A DNA stretch of 64,000 nt from Streptomyces sp. AP-93 (lineage in GTDB: Bacteria; Actinomycetota; Actinomycetes; Streptomycetales; Streptomycetaceae): NCBI RefSeq assembly GCF_022808175.1, contig NZ_JALGBX010000018.1:1-64000 (forward strand), in the 5' to 3' direction. Shown here piece by piece: positions 37,675 through 46,303 of this stretch. The position numbers and the translations under genes were made by a program. The stretch's first letter is position 1; every line of letters begins with the position of its first letter. The notes beneath the pieces were generated by a model, which saw nothing but the letters and a program-made list of their open reading frames with translations, had not been told where the DNA came from and did not search any database.

Positions 37675-38910
37675 ATGACCACGACACCGAAGCCCGCCCA
37701 CATCGCCATGTTCTCCATCGCCGCCGCCGGCCACGTGAACCCGAGCATCGAAGTGATCCGCGAACTGGTCGCCCGTGGCCACCGCGTCAGCTACGCCATC
37801 CCCGCCGCGTACGCCGACAAGATCGCCGAGACCGGCGCCACCCCGGTGATCTGGAACTCCGCCCTCCCCACCGACGAGGACCCCGACGCGTGGGGCACCG
37901 AGCTCATCGACAACATCGAGCCCTTCCTCGCCGACGCCGTCCAGGCCCTGCCTCAGCTGGCGGCCGCCTTCGAGGGCGACGAGCCCGACCTCGTCCTCCA
38001 CGACATCACCGCCTACCCCGCGAGGGTCCTCGCCCACCGCTGGGACGTCCCCGCCGTCTCCCTCTCCCCGACCCTGGTCGCCTGGACCGGCTACGAGGAG
38101 GAGGTCGGCGAGCCGATGACCGCCGAACTGCGGGCGTCCGAGCGCGGGAAGGCGTACTACGACCGCTTCCGCGCCTGGCTCGACGAGAACGGCATCGACG
38201 AGGACAGCGACCGCTTCGTCGGCCGCCCCCGCCGCAGCGTCGTACTCATCCCGCGCGCCCTCCAGCCCCACGCCGACCGGGTCGACGAGGCCGTGTACAC
38301 CTTCGTCGGCGCCTGCCAGGGCGACCGCAGCGCCACCCAGGGCACCTGGACGCGCCCCGCGGCCGCCGAGGGGAAGAAGGTCCTCCTGGTCTCCTTCGGG
38401 TCCACCTTCACCAAGCAGCCGGCCTTCTACCGGGCCTGCCTGGAGGCCTTCGGCGACCTGCCCGACTGGCACGTGGTGCTCCAGATCGGCAAGTTCACCG
38501 ACGAGGCCGAGCTCGGAGCGGTCCCCGCCAACGTCGAAGTCCACCGCTGGGTTCCCCAGTTGGACATCCTGCGCCAGGCCGACGCCTTCATCACCCACGC
38601 GGGCACGGGCGGCTGCCAGGAGGGGCTGGCCACCGGCACCCCGATGGTCGCGGTCCCGCAGGCCGTCGACCAGTTCGGCAACGCCGACATGCTGGCCGCC
38701 CTCGGTGTCGCCCGGCACGTCCCGATGGCCGAGGCCGACGCCGCGACCCTGCGCGAAGCCGTCCTCGCCCTGGTCGCCGACCCGGAGGTGGCCGCCCGCG
38801 CGGACCGGATCCGCCGCGAGATGGCGACGGAAGGCGGCACGCGGCAGGCGGCCGACCTGATCGAGGCCGAACTGTCCGGGGCCGAACTGTCCGGGGCGCG
38901 GACGGCGTGA
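37675..38910 (+). CDS. Macrolide glycosyltransferase, OleD/Mgt-like
   Basis: This 411-residue GT-B (GT1) enzyme, from memory closely resembling OleD/Mgt that inactivate macrolides with UDP-glucose, has FSIAAAGHVNPSIEVIRELVARGH (catalytic His after AAAG), DLVLHDITAYPARVLAHRW, VPQLDILRQADAFITHAGTGG and PMVAVPQAVDQFGNADM (nucleotide-sugar site). The length is right. A repeated ending AELSGAELSG occurs near the C-terminus. It is a single gene, not in a visible antibiotic cluster, so a self-protection or general detoxification role is likely. Confidence 0.85.
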   Translation: MTTTPKPAHIAMFSIAAAGHVNPSIEVIRELVARGHRVSYAIPAAYADKIAETGATPVIWNSALPTDEDPDAWGTELIDNIEPFLADAVQALPQLAAAFEGDEPDLVLHDITAYPARVLAHRWDVPAVSLSPTLVAWTGYEEEVGEPMTAELRASERGKAYYDRFRAWLDENGIDEDSDRFVGRPRRSVVLIPRALQPHADRVDEAVYTFVGACQGDRSATQGTWTRPAAAEGKKVLLVSFGSTFTKQPAFYRACLEAFGDLPDWHVVLQIGKFTDEAELGAVPANVEVHRWVPQLDILRQADAFITHAGTGGCQEGLATGTPMVAVPQAVDQFGNADMLAALGVARHVPMAEADAATLREAVLALVADPEVAARADRIRREMATEGGTRQAADLIEAELSGAELSGARTA

Positions 38911-38912
38911 GC

Positions 38913-40409
38913 TCAGGCGAGCGTCGCCGGGGTGTCCCGCAGGGTGACGTTGGCGTGGCTCTCCTGGAAGCTCTGGTCGGAGACCAGGGTCAGCCGGGCG
39001 GTGGACTGGAATTCCGCGAGCGTGGCCGAGCCGCAGGACACCATCGTGGTCTTGAGTTTGGCGATGGTCAGGGCGAGCCCTTCGCCGAGGTCGCCGGCGT
39101 AGGGGACGTAGCCGTCCACGCCTTCCTCGAAGATCAGGCCCTGGCCGCCCTGGCCGTAGCGCTGCCAGTTGCGGGCGCGGTGCGAGCCTTCGCCCCAGTA
39201 CTCCTTCACGAAGCCGTCCCGGGTGGGGAGCTTGGCGCCGGCGGCCTGGTCGAATCGGGCGAAGTAGCGTCCCATCATCACGAAGTCGGCTCCCATCGCC
39301 AGCGCCAGGGCCACGTGGTAGTCGTGCACCAGTCCGCCGTCGGAGCAGATCGGCACGTACTCGCCGGTGCGGTCGCGGAAGGCGTCGCGGGCGGCGGCGA
39401 CGTCCAGCACGGCGCTGGCCTGGCCGCGGCCGATGCCCTTCTGGTCGCGGGTGATGCAGATGGAACCGCCGCCCACGCCCACCTTGACGAAGTCCGCGCC
39501 GGCCTCGGCGAGGAAGGTGAACGCTTCGCCGTCGACCACGTTTCCGCCGCCCGTCGGGATCTCCGGGTAGTGCTTCTTCACCCAGGCCAGGGCCTGCGCC
39601 TGCCAGTCGCTGTAGCCGTCGGAGGAGTCGAAGCACAGGGCGTCCGCGCCCGCCTCCAGCAGGGCGGGGACACGCTCCTGGTAATCGTGGGTGTTGATGC
39701 CCGCCCCCACGCGCAGGCGTTTGGCGCTGTCCACGGCCTGGTTGGGGAAGCGCTTGTTGTCCGCGTAGTCGGACCGGAACACCAGGTGCTGCAGACGGCC
39801 CTCGGCGTCCAGCACCGGGAGGCAGTCCAGCCGCTGGTCCCACAGCCGTGCGTTGGCCTCGGAGAGCGTGGTGTCGGCTCCGGCGTGGGGCAGGTCGGCG
39901 AGGGCGGTCATCCGGCCGCTCACCGGTCCGTCGAGGTCGTGGCGCTGGGGGTGGAAGTCGCGCGAGGTCACCAGGCCGAGCAGGCGGCCGACGGGGGTGC
40001 CGTCGTGGGTGACCGCGGCGGTGCTGTGACCAGTGCACCGCATGACGGCGACCAGGTGGCTCAGGCTGTCGTCCGGGCGGACGTTGGTGTCGCTCGTGAC
40101 GAAGCCGGCCTTGAAGTTCTTCACCTGGCGGACGGCTGCGGCCTGGTCCTGGACCGACTGGTTGTGGTGCAGGAAGCTCAGTCCGCCGCTGCGCGCGAGC
40201 GCGATCGCGAGTTCCGGTGTGCTCACCGCTTGCATGATCGCGGAGGTGAACGGAGAGCCGAGTTCGATCGCCGACCGCCGGCCCGCGAGGTGCCGGACCA
40301 GGGGCGTGGACAGGTCGACCGTGGCGGGCGAGCAGCCGGTCCGGGTTCGGTTGGGCAAGAGCAGGAACTCGTTGAACGTCCTCGAGACCTCGGCAATGAG
40401 CTGTGCCAC
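38913..40409 (-). CDS. IMP dehydrogenase paralogue (Tritrichomonas-like)
   Basis: This 498-residue enzyme of IMPDH/GMPR type has an (alpha/beta)8 barrel interrupted by CBS domains (about residues 95-220). The nucleotide-binding loop has the catalytic Cys in GGGSICITRDQKGIG, and the flap has the Arg-Tyr pair in RNWQRYGQGG. It oxidises IMP to XMP, the first step to GMP. From memory the ICITR/QKGIGRGQA and RNWQRY parts match the Tritrichomonas foetus enzyme better than canonical GuaB, so this is probably a second, divergent IMPDH. It starts at a GTG with AGGAGGA seven bases upstream. Confidence 0.83.
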   Translation of the reverse strand: MAQLIAEVSRTFNEFLLLPNRTRTGCSPATVDLSTPLVRHLAGRRSAIELGSPFTSAIMQAVSTPELAIALARSGGLSFLHHNQSVQDQAAAVRQVKNFKAGFVTSDTNVRPDDSLSHLVAVMRCTGHSTAAVTHDGTPVGRLLGLVTSRDFHPQRHDLDGPVSGRMTALADLPHAGADTTLSEANARLWDQRLDCLPVLDAEGRLQHLVFRSDYADNKRFPNQAVDSAKRLRVGAGINTHDYQERVPALLEAGADALCFDSSDGYSDWQAQALAWVKKHYPEIPTGGGNVVDGEAFTFLAEAGADFVKVGVGGGSICITRDQKGIGRGQASAVLDVAAARDAFRDRTGEYVPICSDGGLVHDYHVALALAMGADFVMMGRYFARFDQAAGAKLPTRDGFVKEYWGEGSHRARNWQRYGQGGQGLIFEEGVDGYVPYAGDLGEGLALTIAKLKTTMVSCGSATLAEFQSTARLTLVSDQSFQESHANVTLRDTPATLA

Positions 40410-40655
40410 GCATTCCTCCTGACCCGGCGGCCGGGTTCCGACTGCCCGGCCGTGAAGACCGCCCCGGGACGCGAGCGGGCAGGCGCCGCAGCGGCAGCGG
40501 TGGAGATGCCACACACTGCGGCAGAGCCCTGACCAGCCCGTGTCCCACCGGTTGCGGTCGTGACCTGGCACCCTACCGACTGCCCCTGCCATCAAACGAA
40601 TTGGCTCCTCCTGCGCCACGCGCACTCCGCCCGTCCCGCGCCCTATCGTGCAGGC

Positions 40656-41228
40656 ATGACCAAGACGACCAAGCCGGCCAAGGCGAAGTACGCGGCGCTG
40701 CTCCGGGGCATCAACGTCGGCGGCAACAAGAAGGTCCCGATGGCCGAGCTGCGCCAGGTCCTGGACGGCCTCGGCCACGAGGACGCGCAGACGTACCTCC
40801 AGAGCGGCAACGCCGTCTTCACCAGTACGACGGGCAAGGCCCCTGCCGCCCTCGCCCGCGACCTGGAGGCGGCCATCGAAGCCCACTTCGGCTTCCGGGT
40901 CCCCTGCCTGGTCCTCGACGGCGCCTACCTGCGCGCCGTCGCCGACGCCTGCCCCTTCCCGGCCGCCGACCTCGAAGGCAAGCAGCTGCACGCCACCTTC
41001 TGCTCCGAGCAGCCCGCCGAGTCCCGCTTCGCCTCGGTCGACGCCCCCGCCTACCTCCCGGAGGAGTACCGAGTGGGCGACCGCGTCATCTACCTCTACG
41101 CCCCGAACGGCCTCGGCCGCTCCAAACTCGGCGAGGCCCTCGCGAAGCCGGCGGTGGTCAAGGGCCTGGACGTGACCACCCGCAACTGGAACACGGTCGC
41201 CAAGCTGGTGGAGCTCACGCGAGACTGA
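40656..41228 (+). CDS. DUF1697 protein
   Basis: This 190-residue protein has the DUF1697 signature YAALLRGINVGGNKKVPMAELR and GHEDAQTYLQSGNAVF, ending NWNTVAKLVEL. The family is soluble, found in many bacteria, and of unknown function. The ATG at 40656 is chosen; the longer upstream frame has no similarity. Three bases separate it from the next gene, so they may form an operon. Confidence 0.83.
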   Translation: MTKTTKPAKAKYAALLRGINVGGNKKVPMAELRQVLDGLGHEDAQTYLQSGNAVFTSTTGKAPAALARDLEAAIEAHFGFRVPCLVLDGAYLRAVADACPFPAADLEGKQLHATFCSEQPAESRFASVDAPAYLPEEYRVGDRVIYLYAPNGLGRSKLGEALAKPAVVKGLDVTTRNWNTVAKLVELTRD

Positions 41229-41231
41229 CGC

Positions 41232-42419
41232 ATGGACTTCGCCGAACTCGCCGGCCTCACCTCCGAGGACGCCGAGCACCCGCCACCGGCACCGGTACCC
41301 GTGGACTGGCCGGCGGTGGAGGAGTGGCTCGGGCTGCCGCTCCCCGCCGACTACAAACGACTGGCCGAAGCCTGGGGGACGGCGCAGTTCGGCGGACGGC
41401 TCACGGTTCGGACCCCGTACCACCAGGCCGAGGACGGACAGGACAGGGACCGCTTCGACTACGGCGACTGGCTCCGGGAGACCCACCGCGAAGCCCGCAT
41501 CGAAGCCCGGACCCTGGCGGAGCCGGCCCGCCCGGCCGTCCACCCGGCTCCCGGCGGGCTGCTGGCCTGGGGCACCGACCGGTCCGACACGCTGTTCTGG
41601 GACACCTCGGCCTCCCCGGACCCCGACCGGTGGACCGTGGTCGTCCTGCGCCCGCGCCAGTGCGACCGCTGCTCCGGCGACCGGTGGGAGGCTTACGACC
41701 TCACGCTCACCGAGTACCTGACGGAGGCCTGCACCCGCCCGCTGAACGCGTTGCCCGCCACCCTGGGGCGCCGCTGGGACGCGGAACACCCCCTGCCCTG
41801 GACCCCGCCCCCGCACACCGCTCCACGACTGACCGGCGAGCGACGGGACTTCGCCCTGGACTCCGGCACCGGACTGGCCGCCCTGACGGTGCTCACGCCG
41901 CCCCCGCGGACCCCGTACCTCGGCGACGGCACCTGGGAGCGGCTCTTCGGGGAACTCGGCACCCGCCTCCCCACCGAGTACGTGACCCTCATGGACCGGT
42001 ACGGCGCCGGCTGCTGGGGCGACTGGCTGCGCTTCCACACCCCGCTGCGCGGCGACGGCGGATTCCGCCGCCACGCGGAGCAGGACGCCGAGGCCTACCG
42101 GGGAGCCAGGGGCAGTTGGCGGGCGCGGGACCCGTACCCGCTCTGGCCGGAGCACGGCTCCCTGCTCACCTTCGCGACCTCGCTCGACAACGACAAGCTC
42201 GGCTGGCTCACCGAGGGTCCCGACCCCGAAGCCTGGCCGCTCGTCGTCTGGCCCCGGCACGCCCCACAGGGGCCGGTCCTGCCGTACGGGCTCGTGGACA
42301 CCCTGCTCGCCTGGCGGCGCGGCCGGTTCGGGACGGAGGGGCTCCTCGGGCTCGACCAGGACGACGACCCCGTCGCGTACGCGCTCTTCGAGCCCTGGGA
42401 CGCCACCGCCCACTGGTGA
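41232..42419 (+). CDS. Tandem SMI1/KNR4-like protein
   Basis: This 395-residue protein appears to contain two related halves: residues about 20-160 (WLGLPLPADYKRLAEAWGTAQFGGRLTVRTPY) and about 240-395 (LGTRLPTEYVTLMDRYGAGCWGDWLRFHTPL). Both fit the SMI1/KNR4 (SUKH) fold, often used as immunity proteins for toxins. No polymorphic toxin gene lies next to it here. It is 3 bases after DUF1697. Confidence 0.68.
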   Translation: MDFAELAGLTSEDAEHPPPAPVPVDWPAVEEWLGLPLPADYKRLAEAWGTAQFGGRLTVRTPYHQAEDGQDRDRFDYGDWLRETHREARIEARTLAEPARPAVHPAPGGLLAWGTDRSDTLFWDTSASPDPDRWTVVVLRPRQCDRCSGDRWEAYDLTLTEYLTEACTRPLNALPATLGRRWDAEHPLPWTPPPHTAPRLTGERRDFALDSGTGLAALTVLTPPPRTPYLGDGTWERLFGELGTRLPTEYVTLMDRYGAGCWGDWLRFHTPLRGDGGFRRHAEQDAEAYRGARGSWRARDPYPLWPEHGSLLTFATSLDNDKLGWLTEGPDPEAWPLVVWPRHAPQGPVLPYGLVDTLLAWRRGRFGTEGLLGLDQDDDPVAYALFEPWDATAHW

Positions 42420-42426
42420 GAGCGGC

Positions 42427-43284
42427 TCAGTCCGCCAGCCCGTTCAGCAGGGTCATCTCGTGCGGGGTCAGGTGGACCGTCGACGCGTCCAGGTTCTCCG
42501 CCAGGTGGTCCGGGGAACCCGTCCCGGGCGTGGGGCACAGCACCGGGGAGTGCTGGAGGAGCCAGGCCAGGGCGATCTGGCCGGTGGACGCGCCGTGTTC
42601 GGCGGCGACCGCCGTCAGTGCGGCGGCGCTCTCCCGGGTCAGGGCTCCGCTGCCCAGCGGGTAGTAGGGGAGGAAGGCGATGCCGCGCTCCTCGCACAGC
42701 GCGAGGAGCTCCGCCGAGGAGCGGTCCAGGAGGTTGTACGGGTTCTGGACCGAGGCCACCGGGACCAGGGACAGGGCCTCCCTGAGCTGGTCCGCCGTCA
42801 CCGTGTTCAGCCCGATGTGGCGGATCTTGCCCTCCGCCCGGAGCTCGGCCAGCGTGCCCAGCTGCTCCGCCGGCGGGACGGCCGGGTCGAAGCGGTGCAG
42901 CTGGTAGAGGTCGATCCGGTCCAGGCGGAGCCTGCGCAGGCTCGCCTCGCACATGGCGCGCAGGTCCTCCGGGCGGCCCGCCGCGTGCCACTGGCCGGGG
43001 CCGGTGCGCACCACCCCGCCCTTGGTGGAGACCACCAGCCGCTCCCCGTACGGGTGGAGGGCCTCGGCGACCAGTTCCTCGGCCAGGTGGGGGCCGTAGT
43101 TGTCGGCGGTGTCGATCAGGGTGACCCCGCGTGCGACGGCGGTGCGCAGCAGCGCGACCGATGCGGGGCGGGCGGCGCGCGGGCCCCAGTAGCCGGCGCC
43201 GACCAGGCCGCCGGTGCCGAGTCCGAGGCGGCGTACGGGCAGGTCCCCACCGAGGGCGAACGTCTCATCCACGTCAACAGACAT
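42427..43284 (-). CDS. Aldo/keto reductase
   Basis: This 285-residue AKR has the catalytic tetrad: Asp in LIDTADNYGP, Tyr in the same motif, Lys in VVSTKGGVV, and His in LYQLHRFDP. NADPH binding is indicated by the C-terminal TPGTGSPDHLAENLDA. The substrate is unknown; many AKRs reduce aldehydes or sugars. It starts at the ATG at 43284 and is divergent from panE-like by 45 bases. Confidence 0.87.
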   Translation of the reverse strand: MSVDVDETFALGGDLPVRRLGLGTGGLVGAGYWGPRAARPASVALLRTAVARGVTLIDTADNYGPHLAEELVAEALHPYGERLVVSTKGGVVRTGPGQWHAAGRPEDLRAMCEASLRRLRLDRIDLYQLHRFDPAVPPAEQLGTLAELRAEGKIRHIGLNTVTADQLREALSLVPVASVQNPYNLLDRSSAELLALCEERGIAFLPYYPLGSGALTRESAAALTAVAAEHGASTGQIALAWLLQHSPVLCPTPGTGSPDHLAENLDASTVHLTPHEMTLLNGLAD

Positions 43285-43329
43285 GGCCCGACCGTATCCC
43301 GGGCCCGCCGATGTGCCAGGCTCGTGGGC

Positions 43330-44334
43330 ATGCGTTACATCATCATCGGCGCCGGAGCGATCGGCGCGACCATCGGCGGACGTCTCGCGGAGTCCGGCAG
43401 TGAGGTCGTCCTCGTCGCGCGCGGCCCTCATGCGGAGGCCCTGCGGGCCGACGGGCTGCGGCTCACCACGGCGGACGGGGAGCGGGTCCACCGGCTGCCC
43501 GTCGTCACGGGGCCGGCCGAGCTGGGTGAACTGCGCCCCGGCGACGTGCTGTTGCTGACCGTGAAGACCCAGGACGCGCTCGCCGCGCTCGACGCGTGGG
43601 CCGACGCGGAGGTCGCGGGCGGCGGTACGGCCGCGCAGCGGCTGCCGGTGCTGTGCGCGCAGAACGGCGTGGAGAGCGAACGCCTCGCCCTGCGCCGCTT
43701 CGCGCGCGTGTACGGGGTCTGCGTATGGCTGCCGGCGACCTTCCTGGAGCCGGGGGCGGTCTCCGCGCTCTGCGCGCCGCTGACCGGGATCCTGCACCTG
43801 GGGAAGGCCGCCGGGGGCGCCGACGGGCCCGTGCGGCGGATCGCGGCCGACCTGGAGAAGGCCGGGTTCGGGGCGCCGGTCGTCGAGGACGTGATGCGGT
43901 GGAAGTACGCGAAGCTGCTGGGCAATCTGGGCAACGCGATCCAGGCGACGACCGGCCCCGAGCCGGAGCCCGCGAAGGCGGCGCTGCTGCTGCGGGCCGT
44001 ACGGGAGGCGAAGGCCGCCTTCGGCGCCGCGGGGGTCGACTGGGCTTCGGACGCGGAGCAGTCGGCGGCGCGCGACGGCAAGGTCGAGGCGCCGGCCGGG
44101 GTGGTGCGGGGCGGGTCGTCCTGGCAGAGCCTGGCGCGGGGGACGGGGTCGGTGGAGGCGGACTATCTCAACGGGGAGGTCGTGCTGTTGGGGCGGCTGC
44201 ACGGGGTGGCCACGCCGGTCAACGACACGCTGCGGCACGCGGCGAACATCTTCGCGCGGGAGGGCTTGCCGCCCGGTGCGATGTCCGTCGAGGACCTGAC
44301 GGCCCTGGCCGACGAGGCCGCGGCGCGGTCCTGA
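43330..44334 (+). CDS. Ketopantoate reductase-like (PanE/ApbA)
   Basis: This 334-residue protein starts YIIIGAGAIGATIGGRLAESG, the NADPH-binding motif of PanE/ApbA, followed by VLLLTVKTQDA, QNGVESE and a C-terminal helical domain with KYAKLLGNLGNAI. Canonical PanE reduces 2-dehydropantoate to pantoate in CoA biosynthesis. Streptomyces carry several paralogues, so the exact substrate is open. The ATG is at 43330. Confidence 0.82.
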   Translation: MRYIIIGAGAIGATIGGRLAESGSEVVLVARGPHAEALRADGLRLTTADGERVHRLPVVTGPAELGELRPGDVLLLTVKTQDALAALDAWADAEVAGGGTAAQRLPVLCAQNGVESERLALRRFARVYGVCVWLPATFLEPGAVSALCAPLTGILHLGKAAGGADGPVRRIAADLEKAGFGAPVVEDVMRWKYAKLLGNLGNAIQATTGPEPEPAKAALLLRAVREAKAAFGAAGVDWASDAEQSAARDGKVEAPAGVVRGGSSWQSLARGTGSVEADYLNGEVVLLGRLHGVATPVNDTLRHAANIFAREGLPPGAMSVEDLTALADEAAARS

Positions 44335-44389
44335 GCCGCTGCGCGGGGCGAAGTCCCCGCAGCGACCCTTGCCGCTGCGCGGGGCGAAA

Positions 44390-44576
44390 TCCCCTACCCG
44401 CCCTTCGCCCGTTCCCCGGGGCTGCGCCCCGGACCCCCTGGGGCTCCGCCCCAGACCCCGCGCCTCAAACGCCGGCGAGGCTGAATTTCGCCCCACAGCG
44501 GCAAATCCAGCCCGTCCGGCGTTTGAGGACCGGGTCCGGGCAGAGCCCGGGGAACGGGCGAAGGGCGGGTAGGGGA
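44390..44576. repeat. Palindromic intergenic repeat, copy 3
   Basis: The best copy: perfect 30-bp outer arms (44390-44419 and 44547-44576) enclose inner arms CCTCAAACGCCGG and CCGGCGTTTGAGG. Just before it, GCGGGGCGAAGTCCCC occurs, a duplicated part of the same flank. It separates convergent panE-like and cbiX genes and is probably a bidirectional terminator. Confidence 0.9.
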
Positions 44577-44612
44577 CACCGCCCCGCGCAGCGGCAGACC
44601 GCAGTCGGCGGG

Positions 44613-45395
44613 TCAGGCCGCCAGGGCCGGGATGCGGGCCGGGGTCGCGGCGGCCGCGTCGTAGCGGCGCAGCAGCAGCCGGGCCAGTTCCGGGGAGGGG
44701 CCCAGGACGCCGGAGATCACGTCGGCGCCCGCGGCTTCGGCGCCCGCCGCGATGCGGTCGGGGAGCCGGCCGGGGGCGATGACGTAGGGGGCCACCGCGA
44801 TCCGGCGGACGCCCTCTGCGCGCAGCGCCCGTACGGCGTCCTCCGTCCGGGGGAGAACAGCGGAGGCGAACGCAGGCCGCACGGCGCACCAACCGGTGTG
44901 CCGCCACTCCCGCGCGATTTCAGCGATCACTGCGATCGCCTCCGGGTCTGAGGAACCGGCGGACGCGAGCACCACACCGGTGGTGGCGCGGTCCGCCGGG
45001 GTGAGGCCGGCTTCCCACAGCCGGCGCTCCAGGGTCGCCAGCAGCAGCGGCGACGGGCCGAGCACATCCGCGATCCGGACCGAGAGGTCCGGCAGGTGGG
45101 ACGTGGCTCCGGCGAGCACCGCCGGGATGTCGGACTTCGCGTGGAACGCCCGCGTCAGGAGGAGCGGGAGCGCCACGATCTCGCGTACGCCCGAGAGGTA
45201 GAGCGAGGCCACCGCCTGGTCGACGGTCGGGGTGTCGAAGTCCAGGAACGCGGTCTCCACGCGCAGCCCCGGCCGCAGCGCCCGTACCCGCCGGGTGAGG
45301 GCGTGCACGGTCGCCGCGTGCCGCGGGTCGCGGCTGCCGTGGGCGATGACCAGCAGGGCGGGAGCCTGCGTCGAGTGCGTGACGTGCGCCGGCAC
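44613..45395 (-). CDS. Sirohydrochlorin chelatase, CbiX type
   Basis: This 260-residue two-domain CbiX-like protein starts VIAHGSRDPRHAATV with the His of the metal site and has LPLLLTRAFHAKSDIPAVL with the second His; the second half repeats the fold without all His. It inserts iron (or cobalt) into sirohydrochlorin. Five bases after ssuC and on the same strand as the sulfite reductase operon, it probably makes siroheme for Sir. The GTG at 45395 overlaps ssuC tail sequence. Cobalt chelation for B12 is an alternative. Confidence 0.8.
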   Translation of the reverse strand: MPAHVTHSTQAPALLVIAHGSRDPRHAATVHALTRRVRALRPGLRVETAFLDFDTPTVDQAVASLYLSGVREIVALPLLLTRAFHAKSDIPAVLAGATSHLPDLSVRIADVLGPSPLLLATLERRLWEAGLTPADRATTGVVLASAGSSDPEAIAVIAEIAREWRHTGWCAVRPAFASAVLPRTEDAVRALRAEGVRRIAVAPYVIAPGRLPDRIAAGAEAAGADVISGVLGPSPELARLLLRRYDAAAATPARIPALAA

Positions 45396-45400
45396 GGTGA

Positions 45401-46303
45401 TCAGCTCTTGACCAGCAGGCCGCGGGTGCGCAGCACCCACCGCTCGACCGGGCTGAAGATCAGCAGGTCGATCGCGATGCCGACGACCAGGATCAGGATG
45501 ATCGCGAGGAACACGCCCGGCAGGTCGATGTTGTTGCGGCCGTTCTCGAGGAGCTGGCCGAGGCCCAGGCCCAGGTCGGGGGAGCTGGCGATGATCTCGG
45601 CGGCCATCAGGGAGCGCCAGGAGAAGGCCCAGCCCTGCTTGAGGCCGGCCAGGTACCCGGGCAGCGCGGCCGGCATGACCACGTGCCAGGCGCCGCGCAG
45701 GCCGGTGGCGCCCAGGGTGCGGCCGGCCCGCAGGAACAGCGGCGGGATCTGGTCGATGCCGGAGACGAGGCCGTTGGCGATCGACGGGACGGCGCCGAGC
45801 AGGATGACGGTGTACATCATCGCGTCGTTGAGCCCGAACCAGAGCACCGCCGGGGGCACCCAGGCGACCGAGGGCAGCGACTGCAGCCCCTGCAGGATCG
45901 GGCCGATCGCGGCGCGGACGAACTTCACCCGGGCGACGAGCAGACCGAGCGGGGTGCCGATGGCCAGGGCCAGCAGGAAGCCGAGCAGACCGCGCGAAAC
46001 GCTGGTCCAGATGACCTCGAGCAGGGTGCCCTTCATCCACATGTCGGACAGGCTGTCCCAGACGGAGGACAGGGCGGGGAGCTTGGTCTCGTCGGTGATC
46101 TTCGCGGCGACGAGGATCTGCCAGACGAGGAGGACCAGGCCGACGGCGATGACCGGCGGCAGGACCTTCTTGACGAGGACTTCGCGGACCGGGGTGCGGT
46201 GGGTCTGGACGGCGTCGAGCGCGTCGAGGCCCGCCTCCAGTCCGGCGAGGTCCTCGGCCTTGGCCTTGGACTGGGCCTCGGGAGTGGTGTCAGTGCTGGC
46301 CAT
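45401..46303 (-). CDS. ssuC: ABC transporter permease (sulfonate/sulfate, SsuC type)
   Basis: This 300-residue inner-membrane permease has about six helices after a ~35-residue charged cytoplasmic lead. The binding-protein-dependent signature is in WVPPAVLWFGLNDAMM and GLRGAWHVVMPAALPGYLAGL (EAA-like loop). It belongs to the SsuC/TauC group for alkanesulfonates or taurine; given the cys genes upstream it imports a sulfur source, but sulfate/sulfonate specificity is not certain. It overlaps ssuB by 14 bases. Confidence 0.83.
   Translation of the reverse strand: MASTDTTPEAQSKAKAEDLAGLEAGLDALDAVQTHRTPVREVLVKKVLPPVIAVGLVLLVWQILVAAKITDETKLPALSSVWDSLSDMWMKGTLLEVIWTSVSRGLLGFLLALAIGTPLGLLVARVKFVRAAIGPILQGLQSLPSVAWVPPAVLWFGLNDAMMYTVILLGAVPSIANGLVSGIDQIPPLFLRAGRTLGATGLRGAWHVVMPAALPGYLAGLKQGWAFSWRSLMAAEIIASSPDLGLGLGQLLENGRNNIDLPGVFLAIILILVVGIAIDLLIFSPVERWVLRTRGLLVKS

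Noticed and set aside
37675..38910. Part of an antibiotic biosynthesis cluster
   Set aside because: Only one glycosyltransferase with no polyketide or other pathway genes nearby; resistance-type enzyme more likely.
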